Assembly: GCA_021800805.1 (NCBI GenBank)
Contig: JAJYYR010000001.1
Span: forward strand, 806,001 to 870,000
Reading direction: 5' to 3'
Source of the DNA: a bacterium
GTDB lineage: Bacteria; SZUA-79; Acidulodesulfobacterales; Acidulodesulfobacteraceae
Length of the DNA: 64,000 nt
The translations under genes and the position numbers were made by a program. The stretch's first letter is position 1; each line of letters begins with the position of its first letter. Of this stretch, positions 1-7,738 are shown piece by piece. The notes under the pieces are model-generated. The model was not told the DNA's origin, searched no databases, and saw only the letters and a list, made by a program, of their open reading frames with translations.

Positions 1-1226
1 AAAGGTCCAAGGACAAATCCTAAATCGCTCAACGTCCTGTAAATCCCTACGGCTTCGTCATAATGACTTTTGTCCACGCTGTCCATTAAATAAAGATTCC
101 TTGCCGGACCGGAAAAGCCGCCGCCGGCGCTTAATAAAATAATTGACAAGACGAATGCGGCGGTGTTTTGAAATATTATAAAGCTTAAAACGCCCGCCGC
201 CGTTATAATAAAAGACGTCGTTATGGATTTTTTAACCCCCATTGCATTTATAACTCTATCCGAATAATAAGTAAGAACCACACCGATTATTGCGGATATA
301 GAAACGATAAGACCTATGTCGGCTTTATTTAAATTCATCACGCTGTAACCGACGAGAGGCACAAGCTCCCTTCTGGAGCCTATTCTTGAAAAGAAAAACG
401 AGAACGTCAGAAAACATAACGCAATAAAATTAAAATTATATAAAAGGGAGAAATATTTTACGCCGCCGGACATGCCGGTTAGTTTGCGGCCCGGGGTATT
501 TGCATTTGCATTTGGAATATCGGTATCCTCGTCATTTATATTCTTTAAATTCTTAAGGTTATTCTTGTTATTTATATCGTCGTTTAAAGCGCTGCCCGTA
601 TTGTTCAGGTTGTTTAGAAATCCTTTATTGTAAAACGCAATAATTACCCCTATGGTCATTATTACCGTATAAAGCAAAAAAGCCGCCTTGTCGGTAAACT
701 CGTAAGCTACTATGGCGCCGAGAAACGGGGCGGATCCCATTGAAAGCCTTCTTGCTATCATATATCTGCTTAAAACTTTAGCCCTTTTTTCTTCTTTATA
801 AAGCCGTTTCGTCAGGATTATCATCGAAGACGTGTTGATTATGCCGGAGCCGAAACCTTCGAGAAACCTGAATATAAAAAGTTGGTAATATGCGGTGGAA
901 AACAAATATCCTACGGCTCCGGCGAAAATAAAAAGTATGCCTATATGTATATATTGAGAATTGCGTCTTTTGCTAATTATACTTATTGGAATATTGACGA
1001 ATATGCGGGCTAAACCGAAAGACGCTATTATTAAACCTATAGTAATTATGCTTGCGCCCAGACTTTTTGCGTAAAGCGGAAGGACGACGGTGTTTAATCC
1101 GAGTCCGAAATCTGCAAGGGCGATTGTCGAGAGAATTGCGATTAAGAGTCTTTTGGTAGAGGCAGGCGGGGTTTCGGTAATATTTTTTATTTTGCCGCCG
1201 TTGCCGTTGCCGTTGTTTGCTTTCAT
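1..1226 (-). CDS. MFS transporter, C-terminus outside the window
   Basis: Reading the minus strand from an ATG at 1226 gives an uninterrupted frame that runs off the window start (about 408 residues visible). After a polar Asn/Gly-rich N-terminus come repeated hydrophobic segments. They include a typical first half of a major facilitator (LADFGLGLNTVVLPLYAKSL, then a GLARIFVNIP loop) and a long polar central loop rich in Asn and Asp between the two six-helix halves. The second half resumes with an RRELVPLVGYSV segment. It is an inner-membrane secondary transporter; nothing visible fixes the substrate, although sugar, drug and metabolite exporters share this look. It diverges from the ferritin-FNT gene across about 95 bp. 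It has its own promoter, with a -10 just 8 nt before the ATG. Confidence 0.8.
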   Translation of the reverse strand, partial: MKANNGNGNGGKIKNITETPPASTKRLLIAILSTIALADFGLGLNTVVLPLYAKSLGASIITIGLIIASFGLARIFVNIPISIISKRRNSQYIHIGILFIFAGAVGYLFSTAYYQLFIFRFLEGFGSGIINTSSMIILTKRLYKEEKRAKVLSRYMIARRLSMGSAPFLGAIVAYEFTDKAAFLLYTVIMTIGVIIAFYNKGFLNNLNNTGSALNDDINNKNNLKNLKNINDEDTDIPNANANTPGRKLTGMSGGVKYFSLLYNFNFIALCFLTFSFFFSRIGSRRELVPLVGYSVMNLNKADIGLIVSISAIIGVVLTYYSDRVINAMGVKKSITTSFIITAAGVLSFIIFQNTAAFVLSIILLSAGGGFSGPARNLYLMDSVDKSHYDEAVGIYRTLSDLGFVLGP

Positions 1227-1234
1227 AGCCGTTT

Positions 1235-1263
1235 ATTTTATAATATAATGACTTTTAAGTCAA
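1235..1263 (-). promoter_or_regulatory. Promoter of the MFS gene, leaderless arrangement
   Basis: On the minus strand, TTGACT (1263-1258), a 17-bp spacer and TAAAAT (1240-1235) lie directly before the ATG at 1226. Only 8 nt separate the -10 from the start codon and no Shine-Dalgarno is present, so transcription should start at or next to the ATG. An alternative TATAAA -10 would have a 15-bp spacer. Confidence 0.5.
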
Positions 1264-1283
1264 TTTGTAAGTACCGACCGTGA

Positions 1284-1312
1284 TTGTCAAATATGATAAA
1301 ATCGTGTATAAT
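1284..1312 (+). promoter_or_regulatory. Promoter of the ferritin-FNT gene, leaderless arrangement
   Basis: TTGTCA (1284-1289), an exact 17-bp spacer and a perfect TATAAT (1307-1312) precede the ATG at 1322 by 9 nt. This argues against the longer in-frame GTG start at 1280, which would place the promoter inside the coding sequence. Confidence 0.6.
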
Positions 1313-1321
1313 TTAATAACT

Positions 1322-2755
1322 ATGACGGATTTATACTTAAAAAACGATGAAAGCGAAGGCGCATCGGAAAAGTCCAAGAACACTAAAGCCGTTAAAGATA
1401 CGATAGTCTGGCTTCAGAAATATCTTGCGGCGGAAGTGGCGGGAAGAGATTTATATATCGAGCAGACAAAAACCCTTAAAGACCCTATTTTGGTTCAGGC
1501 GTTAAAATCTTTTGCCTCAACCGAAAGCGGTCATATAATAAACATTAGGGAAAAGATAACCGAACTCGGCGGAACGCCTAAGCCCCTTAACGAAATCAGG
1601 GATGCGCAGAAAGGAGTCAGCGAGGCGTCTCATCAGGTTTCTGCTCCGTTAGATATGCTCAGGATAGACTTAAAGATAGAAGAAAACGCAATAAATGATT
1701 ATACTGCCGGATTAGAAGTCATAGAAGATCCGGGAGTAAGGGCATTGATTGAAAATAATCTTGCCGAAGAAATCCATCACTCTTTATACTTGTCTAAAAG
1801 AATCAACGAGATTTTAGAAACTACAAAAGCCCGCATCGGCGCCATTAGAGGCTTAGAAAAACCCGGCGGAAAAGAGGCATCGGAAATTTTTAAGGCTTCG
1901 GTAGAGGTCGGACAGGCAAGACTTAAAAGAAGCTGGCTCGAGATGTCTATGTCGGGACTTATCGCCGGTATGAACGTTACGTTCGGTATAATCGCGTCTT
2001 CATATGTCGCGGGGGCGACGGCTCCTTTCGTCGGAACAAATATTTCTAAAATATTCGGCGCGCTGTTTTTTCCAATCGGCTTTATGTTTTTAATGATAGG
2101 TAAAAGCGAACTTTTTACGGAAAATTTTTTGGTTCCGGTTACGGCGGTAATTGCAAAAAGAGGTAAAATTAGAGAACTTTTAAAATTATGGTCGCTCACT
2201 TTAATCGGGAATATGGCGGGAATTTTTATCTTTGCCATCGTAATCGCAGGCTCTTTAAACCAGATTGTTCCATCGTTCGTCGTCGATCATATACATGGCA
2301 TAGCTAATAATTATATGAATAAAACCCCTTTTGTAATGGTTTTAAGCGCAATATTCGCCGGCTGGCTTATAACGCTTATGACATGGCTCTTAATTGCCTC
2401 CAGCGGCACTCTCGCAAGAATATTTATAATCTGGACCGTCGGTTTTTTAATATATTTAAATTCATTCAGCCACATAGTAGTGGCATCGTCGGAGATTTTA
2501 ATCGCTATTAATACAGGTTCCCGTATTTCATACCTTCCTTGGCTTTTTTCCTACGTTCCTTTAACTATCATAGGCAATATGATAGGCGGATTATTTTTCG
2601 TTACTATTCTTCAATATCTTCAAATTTTACATTCCGAAGTCGCCGGCAGTCGGGACGAAGGACTTAGTTCATCCCATCAGTTAAATATGGCGGGCGGCGA
2701 GGGCGCTAACAATCCGAAGTTCGAAAACGTCGAAAATATCGAAGATACGCTTTAA
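1322..2755 (+). CDS. Ferritin-like domain fused to a formate/nitrite-family (FNT) channel
   Basis: The 477-residue product has two parts. Residues about 25-175 are helical with ferritin/rubrerythrin-type ligands: E38, E68xxH71, E120/E121 and E150xxH153, as expected for a di-iron four-helix bundle. Residues about 200-465 form an FNT-family channel of the YfdC type, with six hydrophobic segments and the GKSELFTENF motif typical of that branch. The tail is polar. FNT proteins pass small monovalent anions such as formate, nitrite or hydrosulfide. The iron-type domain would sit in the cytoplasm. The gene lies immediately upstream of and collinear with the sHdr operon, so transport of a sulfur species is an attractive but unproven idea. 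The start at 1322 is chosen because a good promoter ends at 1312; an in-frame GTG at 1280 is the alternative. No Shine-Dalgarno is visible. Confidence 0.8.
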   Translation: MTDLYLKNDESEGASEKSKNTKAVKDTIVWLQKYLAAEVAGRDLYIEQTKTLKDPILVQALKSFASTESGHIINIREKITELGGTPKPLNEIRDAQKGVSEASHQVSAPLDMLRIDLKIEENAINDYTAGLEVIEDPGVRALIENNLAEEIHHSLYLSKRINEILETTKARIGAIRGLEKPGGKEASEIFKASVEVGQARLKRSWLEMSMSGLIAGMNVTFGIIASSYVAGATAPFVGTNISKIFGALFFPIGFMFLMIGKSELFTENFLVPVTAVIAKRGKIRELLKLWSLTLIGNMAGIFIFAIVIAGSLNQIVPSFVVDHIHGIANNYMNKTPFVMVLSAIFAGWLITLMTWLLIASSGTLARIFIIWTVGFLIYLNSFSHIVVASSEILIAINTGSRISYLPWLFSYVPLTIIGNMIGGLFFVTILQYLQILHSEVAGSRDEGLSSSHQLNMAGGEGANNPKFENVENIEDTL

Positions 2756-2776
2756 AAAATAAATTTAACTTCTCGA

Positions 2777-2802
2777 TTGACTTCTTAATTTATTGTGATA
2801 AT
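2777..2802 (+). promoter_or_regulatory. Candidate promoter of the shdr operon
   Basis: An extended -10 (TG at 2794-2795, GATAAT at 2797-2802) lies about 48 bp before shdrC1. A TTGACT at 2777-2782 is only 14 bp upstream of it, too close for an ideal -35. The extended -10 may be the working element. Confidence 0.35.
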
Positions 2803-2850
2803 CTTTATATATACATTATATAAACGAAAATAATAAAGCAGGAGAGCTTT

Positions 2851-3528
2851 ATGGAATATGACGAAAACGGAGTAAGCATCGTTCCTTCCGAATTTAAAAA
2901 AGAAATTTTCGACGAAGCGAGAAAAGATTTCAGATATGAGGAATACGTTAGGGGTTGTTTAAACTGCGGAGTATGCACCGGCGGGTGTCCGCCTCACAGG
3001 TTTTTCGATTTTTCTCCGCGCATCGTTCTTCAAAAGATGAAGTCTAAAGACCCGGAGCTTATATGGACTATGATGGACGAATATATTTGGGCATGTTTTC
3101 AGTGTTTTACATGCGCTATGATTTGCCCGTTTTTAAACAGCCCTGGAGGAATCATCGCCATATTGAGGGAAATTGCAGTCAGGAGGGGTTTTGAATCGGC
3201 AAGAAAGGTTCTGAAACCTTATTCGAGGGTTTTACTTAAACTTACCGCTTACGGCAACCAACTGTCGCCCGACATGATACAGCCCGATTTCTTTCCCGAC
3301 TGGGGTCCGCATATAGGATATGCTTCGACCGACCTTGCGGTTAAAAGAAAAGCAATTCCTATGCCGACTTTACAGGTAACAAATCTTGCATGGGACGTAG
3401 CGCCGGAAACGATGAAAGAGTTATACGACATATTTGACGAGGCGGGCGTTTTTAAGATAATCGAATCAGTAGATCCTTCGCTTTATGAAATAATACAGGA
3501 TATCGTGGACGACGTGAGAAGTTCTTAA
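2851..3528 (+). CDS. shdrC1: sHdrC1, heterodisulfide reductase-like iron-sulfur subunit
   Basis: The 225-residue soluble protein has two CxxCxxCxxxCP motifs, at C36-C46 and C82-C92, as expected for two [4Fe-4S] clusters in HdrC-type electron-transfer subunits. It opens a six-gene set, C1-B1-A-H-C2-B2, whose order matches the sHdr cluster of sulfur oxidisers such as Acidithiobacillus and Hyphomicrobium. There the complex is thought to oxidise carrier-bound sulfane sulfur towards sulfite in the cytoplasm. The C-terminal half (from about residue 110) is cluster-free and characteristic of this subfamily. The start is supported by an AGGAG ribosome-binding site about 8 nt upstream. A palindrome-bearing gap of 161 bp separates it from shdrB1. 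Confidence 0.88.
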   Translation: MEYDENGVSIVPSEFKKEIFDEARKDFRYEEYVRGCLNCGVCTGGCPPHRFFDFSPRIVLQKMKSKDPELIWTMMDEYIWACFQCFTCAMICPFLNSPGGIIAILREIAVRRGFESARKVLKPYSRVLLKLTAYGNQLSPDMIQPDFFPDWGPHIGYASTDLAVKRKAIPMPTLQVTNLAWDVAPETMKELYDIFDEAGVFKIIESVDPSLYEIIQDIVDDVRSS

Positions 3529-3560
3529 TTATTAAACAAATTTTAATAACTTATAAGTTC

Positions 3561-3655
3561 TGGATGAGCCGCTTAAATGTAGGCGGGAATGACATCCTTT
3601 GGGGGAAGAGTTAAGCTGCCATAAAGTCATTCCCGCGAAGGCGGGAATCCAGTCA
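3561..3655. repeat. Pair of inverted REP-like palindromes between shdrC1 and shdrB1
   Basis: The right copy (about 3626-3652) is a hairpin with TCCCGC/GCGGGA stem ends inside a GTCAT...ATCCAG frame. The left copy (about 3561-3593) is degenerate and in the opposite orientation, ending in GGCGGGAATGAC. Together they form a larger inverted repeat resembling a BIME. The family recurs at 4984 and 56443. No run of T follows, so it is not a standard terminator, but it could tune readthrough or message stability. Confidence 0.65.
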
Positions 3656-3689
3656 ATTAAATCTAATTAAATTTAAACCGGAGATATAT

Positions 3690-4916
3690 ATGGCTATCGA
3701 AATAAGCAACAGGCTCGGTCTTGCAAACGTTAAATCCGATTATATTCACGCTGCGGGAAGAAAAATGGAGGACATTCACGAACAACTTCTCGAACTCGAA
3801 GCAAAAGGAGAAGTTAAGGTTATACATATAAAAGACGAGAATAAACCTATAGAGGCGGATACTTTATTCGGTTGGAAGAAAAAGATTCCTACTAATAAAT
3901 TATGGCACCACAAATCATGCGGACAGTGCGGCAATATTCCCGGTTATCCCGTTTCATTGTTATGGTTTATGAATCAAATGGGTTTGGAATATGTGGACGA
4001 AAGAAACCAGACGTCCTGCACTGCTTGGAATTATCACGGTTCAGCCACCTCTAACCCCGTCGGGCTTGCCGCAGTCGCGGTAAGAAACTGGCACAGGGCG
4101 TATGAGTTAGGCTTGTTTCCTCTGTTTCACTGCGCTACTACTTTCGGCGATTATAAAGAAATGCGCAATATGCTTGTCGAATATAAAGAACTGCGGGATG
4201 AGGTCAGGAGGATAATGCATAAAATAGGCAGAGAGTTAGTCATTCCGGAATATATCGTTCATTACAGCGAATGGGTTCACGTTATGCGCTTCGAGATAGC
4301 AAAGTTAAAAAAATATGATTTAAGCAATATAATAGCGACCATTCATCCCGCCTGCCATGTTTATAAAATGATACCCGAAGACTGCATTTACGATAAAGAT
4401 ATATACGCCGGGAAAAGAACCTCCGTTTCAACGGGCGTCGCGCTCGCGCTGGGCGCGCAGGTTGCCGATTACTCTACATGGTATGATTGTTGCGGGTTCG
4501 GTTTTAGGCATATACTGACGGAAAGAGAAGCGTCAAGGTCGTTCGTTATGGATAGAAAAATCAGACCAATGGTCAGAGAAGCTCATTCCGACGTTTGTAT
4601 AACGCAGGATACCGGATGCACTACTACTTTAGATAAAAACCAGTGGATAGGGAAAGCTATGGGTTACACCGAACAGGTTCCCGTTATGGCGGACGTTATG
4701 TTTGCGGCGTTAGCCTGTGGAGCCGACGTTTATAAAATCGTCCAACTTCAATGGCATACGACGGATTGGAGACCGTTATGCGAAAAGATGGGGATAGACT
4801 GGAAGAAATCGGAAGAAGAATATAACGCGTATCTGGAAGAACTTAAAGCAGGCGGCAAAACCGTTAACTTATACGAGTATCCGCCTGACGCTAATGCAAA
4901 ATCTAAAAACGGTTGA
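3690..4916 (+). CDS. shdrB1: sHdrB1, CCG-domain subunit with degenerate cysteine motifs
   Basis: The 408-residue protein is related to HdrB, the subunit that in methanogens carries noncubane [4Fe-4S] clusters on CCG motifs. Here both motifs are incomplete. In the first half I see C77xxC80, a single S109-C110 where CC is expected, and C148 without the second cysteine of CxxC. The second half has C222, C267-C268-G and C310, but D307 occupies the place of the first cysteine of CxxC. The N-terminal 65 residues are an extra helical region. Loss of ligands suggests a structural or modified role compared with B2; I recall that B1-type subunits of sHdr loci differ from B2, but have not checked this detail. 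A CGGAG ribosome site supports the start. It is the second gene of the sHdr operon. Confidence 0.87.
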   Translation: MAIEISNRLGLANVKSDYIHAAGRKMEDIHEQLLELEAKGEVKVIHIKDENKPIEADTLFGWKKKIPTNKLWHHKSCGQCGNIPGYPVSLLWFMNQMGLEYVDERNQTSCTAWNYHGSATSNPVGLAAVAVRNWHRAYELGLFPLFHCATTFGDYKEMRNMLVEYKELRDEVRRIMHKIGRELVIPEYIVHYSEWVHVMRFEIAKLKKYDLSNIIATIHPACHVYKMIPEDCIYDKDIYAGKRTSVSTGVALALGAQVADYSTWYDCCGFGFRHILTEREASRSFVMDRKIRPMVREAHSDVCITQDTGCTTTLDKNQWIGKAMGYTEQVPVMADVMFAALACGADVYKIVQLQWHTTDWRPLCEKMGIDWKKSEEEYNAYLEELKAGGKTVNLYEYPPDANAKSKNG

Positions 4917-4956
4917 GAATAAAATATTAATTTATTAATAAAGTTAACTATAAAAC

Positions 4957-5061
4957 CTTAATCCTGTATTAGATTTTATTTGACTGGATTCCCGCGTAGG
5001 CGGGAATCCAGAAATTGCGTAACTTTAAAATATGTTTCATAATTTCTAATGCAGGATTAAG
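4957..5061. repeat. Nested inverted repeat between shdrB1 and shdrA
   Basis: A perfect 28-bp palindromic hairpin (4984-5011: two 12-bp arms ending in GCGGGAATCCAG and a GTAG loop) sits inside a second, outer inverted repeat. The outer arms are 4957-4973 and 5045-5061, 17 bp each, with a single T/G difference that would still pair as G-U in RNA. The sequence between coding regions is 172 bp, and the shdrA ribosome site (5075-5081) lies just downstream of the outer arm. Confidence 0.75.
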
Positions 5062-5088
5062 AATAAAACATTATCTGGAGGGCTTTAT

Positions 5089-6132
5089 ATGGCGGAAAAT
5101 ATTTTAGTGATAGGCGGAGGTCCGGCAGGTTTAAATGCGGCGACAATGCTTTCGGAATTAGGAGTTAACGTAACTTTAGTCGAAAGAGATTCGTTTCTGG
5201 GAGGCAATCCGAAAAAATTCAAATATAAATTTTTGTTTCCCGATATGCAGCCTGCCGATAACGTTATAGGGGAGTTAATTAAAAAGGCGGAAGCCGGCGG
5301 CAATATTAACGTATATTATTCTTCCGAAGTTTCCGATTTTAAAGAAAACGGAAAAAAGTTCGAAGTTACGATAAAGTCGGCAGATAAGAACGAAACAAAA
5401 ACTTTCGATTCGATTATAGTTTCTACGGGATTCGAGCATTTTGATCCGGCAAGGGACGCAAAATATTCGTATCAGCTGTTTGACGACGTTATCGACATAA
5501 AAGACCTTGAAAGAATGATGGGGGAGGATAATTTCGTCCGACCGTCAAACGGACAACCCCCAAAAAACGTGGCTTTTATATTATGCGTCGGTTCAAGGGA
5601 TAGGCATGTAGGAAACCAGTATTGCTCTAGAGTTTGTTGCACGGTTTCCGTAAAACAGGCTATAGAACTCAGGGAGCATTTTCCGGACTGCGAAGTTTTT
5701 ATATTTTATATGGACATAAGGACGTACGGCTTTTTTGAAGATTTATACTGGCAGGCTATGGAAGAACACGACGTCCAAATAGTCAAAGGCAGAATCGCCG
5801 AAATTACCTCGGGACCGGATAATACCGTAATATGCAAGGGCGAAGATACTCTATTGAGAGGTCCTTTCGAGATCCCGTTCGATATGGTCGTTTTGGCTTC
5901 CGGCATGGAAGGCGGGCCGCAGTCGCCTGAAATATCAAGTAAACTTGGTATAGAGCTTGACGAGCATGGGTTTTTAAAACCTGAAAATATTACGCTTTCG
6001 CCGTTTAAATCAAGCAGGGCGGGAGTTTTTCTTGCGGGCGCCTGTACCGGACCAAAGGCTATTTCGGATTCTATTACGGAAGGCGCCGCCGCCGCTATGA
6101 ACGCTTATACTTATGCGGTTAAAAATAGGTAA
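5089..6132 (+). CDS. shdrA: sHdrA, FAD-binding heterodisulfide reductase-like subunit
   Basis: This 347-residue flavoprotein starts with a dinucleotide-binding GGGPAG motif at 9-14. An ATG..GG-type second FAD contact lies near 285-330 (FLAGACTGPKAISDSITEGAAAA). In the middle it carries the HdrA-type cysteine cluster C166, C179, C183, C184 for a [4Fe-4S] centre. It is much shorter than methanogen HdrA, having only the central module, as in sHdr complexes. It is expected to be the electron-bifurcation-like or electron-transfer core linking the HdrB and HdrC subunits in the cytoplasm. The ribosome site is TGGAGGG. The next gene begins 1 nt after its stop, or overlaps it by 20 nt if the earlier in-frame start is used. 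Confidence 0.88.
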   Translation: MAENILVIGGGPAGLNAATMLSELGVNVTLVERDSFLGGNPKKFKYKFLFPDMQPADNVIGELIKKAEAGGNINVYYSSEVSDFKENGKKFEVTIKSADKNETKTFDSIIVSTGFEHFDPARDAKYSYQLFDDVIDIKDLERMMGEDNFVRPSNGQPPKNVAFILCVGSRDRHVGNQYCSRVCCTVSVKQAIELREHFPDCEVFIFYMDIRTYGFFEDLYWQAMEEHDVQIVKGRIAEITSGPDNTVICKGEDTLLRGPFEIPFDMVVLASGMEGGPQSPEISSKLGIELDEHGFLKPENITLSPFKSSRAGVFLAGACTGPKAISDSITEGAAAAMNAYTYAVKNR

Positions 6133-6133
6133 A

Positions 6134-6919
6134 ATGCCGTATATTTTAAAAAATAATAAAATCGATAAAAGGTACGAAGAAAAATTTTTTGAAATCATCA
6201 AAGGAAATTTGCCTATAGAAAAAATAGAAGTTTTTGAAAATCTTCTGACGCTTAAAACTAATTTAATAAAAGAATTTTTATCGGATATAGCAAAAACGGG
6301 AGGTAAATTAGAATTAGAAAGGGAAAGGTTCGACGAGATATTGTCCTTAATTTTTTCTATAAGAAGGCACAGGGAAAAAATTTTAGAAACCGCGAGTATC
6401 GGCAGTCTGGATAATGCGTTCGGCTTTCTTGCAGATTCTAAAAAATCCGTAGAAGTTAGAACGGGGCGCTTTTTAGAAGCGTTTCCATATGAAGACGTTA
6501 TAGTTAAAAGAGATATAGCTTTGGAAGTTCTGCATTTTTACGAACCGGAGAAGAATGTTTTGTGGACTTCGTGGGTTTACAGGCAGGATAACGGAACGGG
6601 ATGTCTTCCTTATATGGCTGATTTTTTGAAAAGAACTTTTGACGGCAATCCCTATATTATGCCGTTCAGTATAAGAGAAATGAAGGACGAAATAGATTAT
6701 TTGTATGAGTTGTCCGGTAAAAACGGGCTTAATTTAAAGCGCCCTTACGGAGCCGATATTCTTTTGAGCTATATGTATTCCGATTATGTTTATAAAATGG
6801 TATATGCGGAATCCAAATCTTTATCCGTCGGCGTCCCCGAAGGATTTACTCTAATGAAAAAACTGCTCGGCATCGAAAAGTTGGAGATGCAAAGAAATGA
6901 AAAAAGCAGGGTAGCTTAA
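6134..6919 (+). CDS. shdrH: sHdr-associated conserved protein (shdrH position)
   Basis: The 261-residue soluble protein has no cysteine cluster, no membrane segment and no recognised catalytic motif. It is helical in its first 110 residues, including an IRRHREKILETAS stretch. A mixed segment follows with the conserved-looking VLWTSWVYRQDNGTGCLPYMADF. Its identity comes from position: sHdr loci keep an uncharacterised gene exactly between hdrA and hdrC2. I chose the ATG at 6134 because an AGGT-like site precedes it and it follows the shdrA stop; an ATG at 6113 in the same frame would overlap shdrA by 20 nt. Function is unknown. Confidence 0.75.
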   Translation: MPYILKNNKIDKRYEEKFFEIIKGNLPIEKIEVFENLLTLKTNLIKEFLSDIAKTGGKLELERERFDEILSLIFSIRRHREKILETASIGSLDNAFGFLADSKKSVEVRTGRFLEAFPYEDVIVKRDIALEVLHFYEPEKNVLWTSWVYRQDNGTGCLPYMADFLKRTFDGNPYIMPFSIREMKDEIDYLYELSGKNGLNLKRPYGADILLSYMYSDYVYKMVYAESKSLSVGVPEGFTLMKKLLGIEKLEMQRNEKSRVA

Positions 6920-6940
6920 GGGAAAAATAAAGGAGGATTT

Positions 6941-7699
6941 ATGGCTTTGGAAAAGAGGGAAAGCAGACCGGTTGCCGAAAAAGGCGAACATATCATAGCA
7001 AGACACTTAATAGAAGACGACAGCATTAAGGAGGAAAAAAATTTAGTCATAGACGGCGTGGATGTTTCGGGAAGATGGAATACTTTTATTCTTTCGAGAG
7101 TAGATTCCGAATTTGACAGGAGTTTTTTTAGGGAGATTAAGGACACAGTAGTTGGTTCAAGGATTAACAGGTGCTGGCAGTGCGGAATGTGCACTGCCAG
7201 CTGTACTGTGACGCCTTTATACAGGCGGTTTAATCCCAGAGCATTTATTTATATGATGCAACTTGGAAATTTAAAGGAAATAAAGAAATATATAGACGTC
7301 GCATGGCGGTGCGTAGGATGCTATAAATGTTCGCAGAGGTGTCCAAAACAGGTAAATCCGGCAGAAATGATGGAAGCGCTCGGGCTTGTAATCAAAAAAT
7401 ATTTTCCGGAAGAAGTTAAAAGCAAATTAAAAGTTGACGAAGACGTTAAAAAAATATACGACGATATGATTTTGGGACACGGAAGGCTCGACCTTGCGAA
7501 ACTTCATACTTCTGCTATGCAAAAAACCGGAAGGACAAAAGAACTGCTCGGCAAGATCGAAAGGGGCGCTATTTTTAAGATGGCTAAAGACGGCAGGGCT
7601 TTTTCGATTTTAAGACTTGGAAAACCGCATAATTGGGAAAAATCTAAAGAGGCGATAGGAAATTATTTAAAAAATTTAAAAACCATCGAAAATACATAA
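6941..7699 (+). CDS. shdrC2: sHdrC2, heterodisulfide reductase-like iron-sulfur subunit
   Basis: The 252-residue protein carries two cubane cluster motifs: C78xxC81xxC84xxxC88 and C124xxC127xxC130xxxC134P. It differs from C1 by an N-terminal extension of about 40 residues before the first cluster, which is typical of the C2 type. It should pass electrons between sHdrB2 and sHdrA. The ribosome site AAAGGAGG lies 5 nt before the ATG and is one of the strongest in the operon. The gene is 21 nt downstream of shdrH and 39 nt upstream of shdrB2. Confidence 0.88.
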   Translation: MALEKRESRPVAEKGEHIIARHLIEDDSIKEEKNLVIDGVDVSGRWNTFILSRVDSEFDRSFFREIKDTVVGSRINRCWQCGMCTASCTVTPLYRRFNPRAFIYMMQLGNLKEIKKYIDVAWRCVGCYKCSQRCPKQVNPAEMMEALGLVIKKYFPEEVKSKLKVDEDVKKIYDDMILGHGRLDLAKLHTSAMQKTGRTKELLGKIERGAIFKMAKDGRAFSILRLGKPHNWEKSKEAIGNYLKNLKTIENT

Positions 7700-7738
7700 T
7701 AAAATTTAAAATAAAACTATGGAGGCGGGCGGCTATAA

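Noticed and set aside
1280..1321. GTG at 1280 as start of the ferritin-FNT gene
   Set aside because: A near-consensus promoter lies inside this extension and ends just before ATG 1322.
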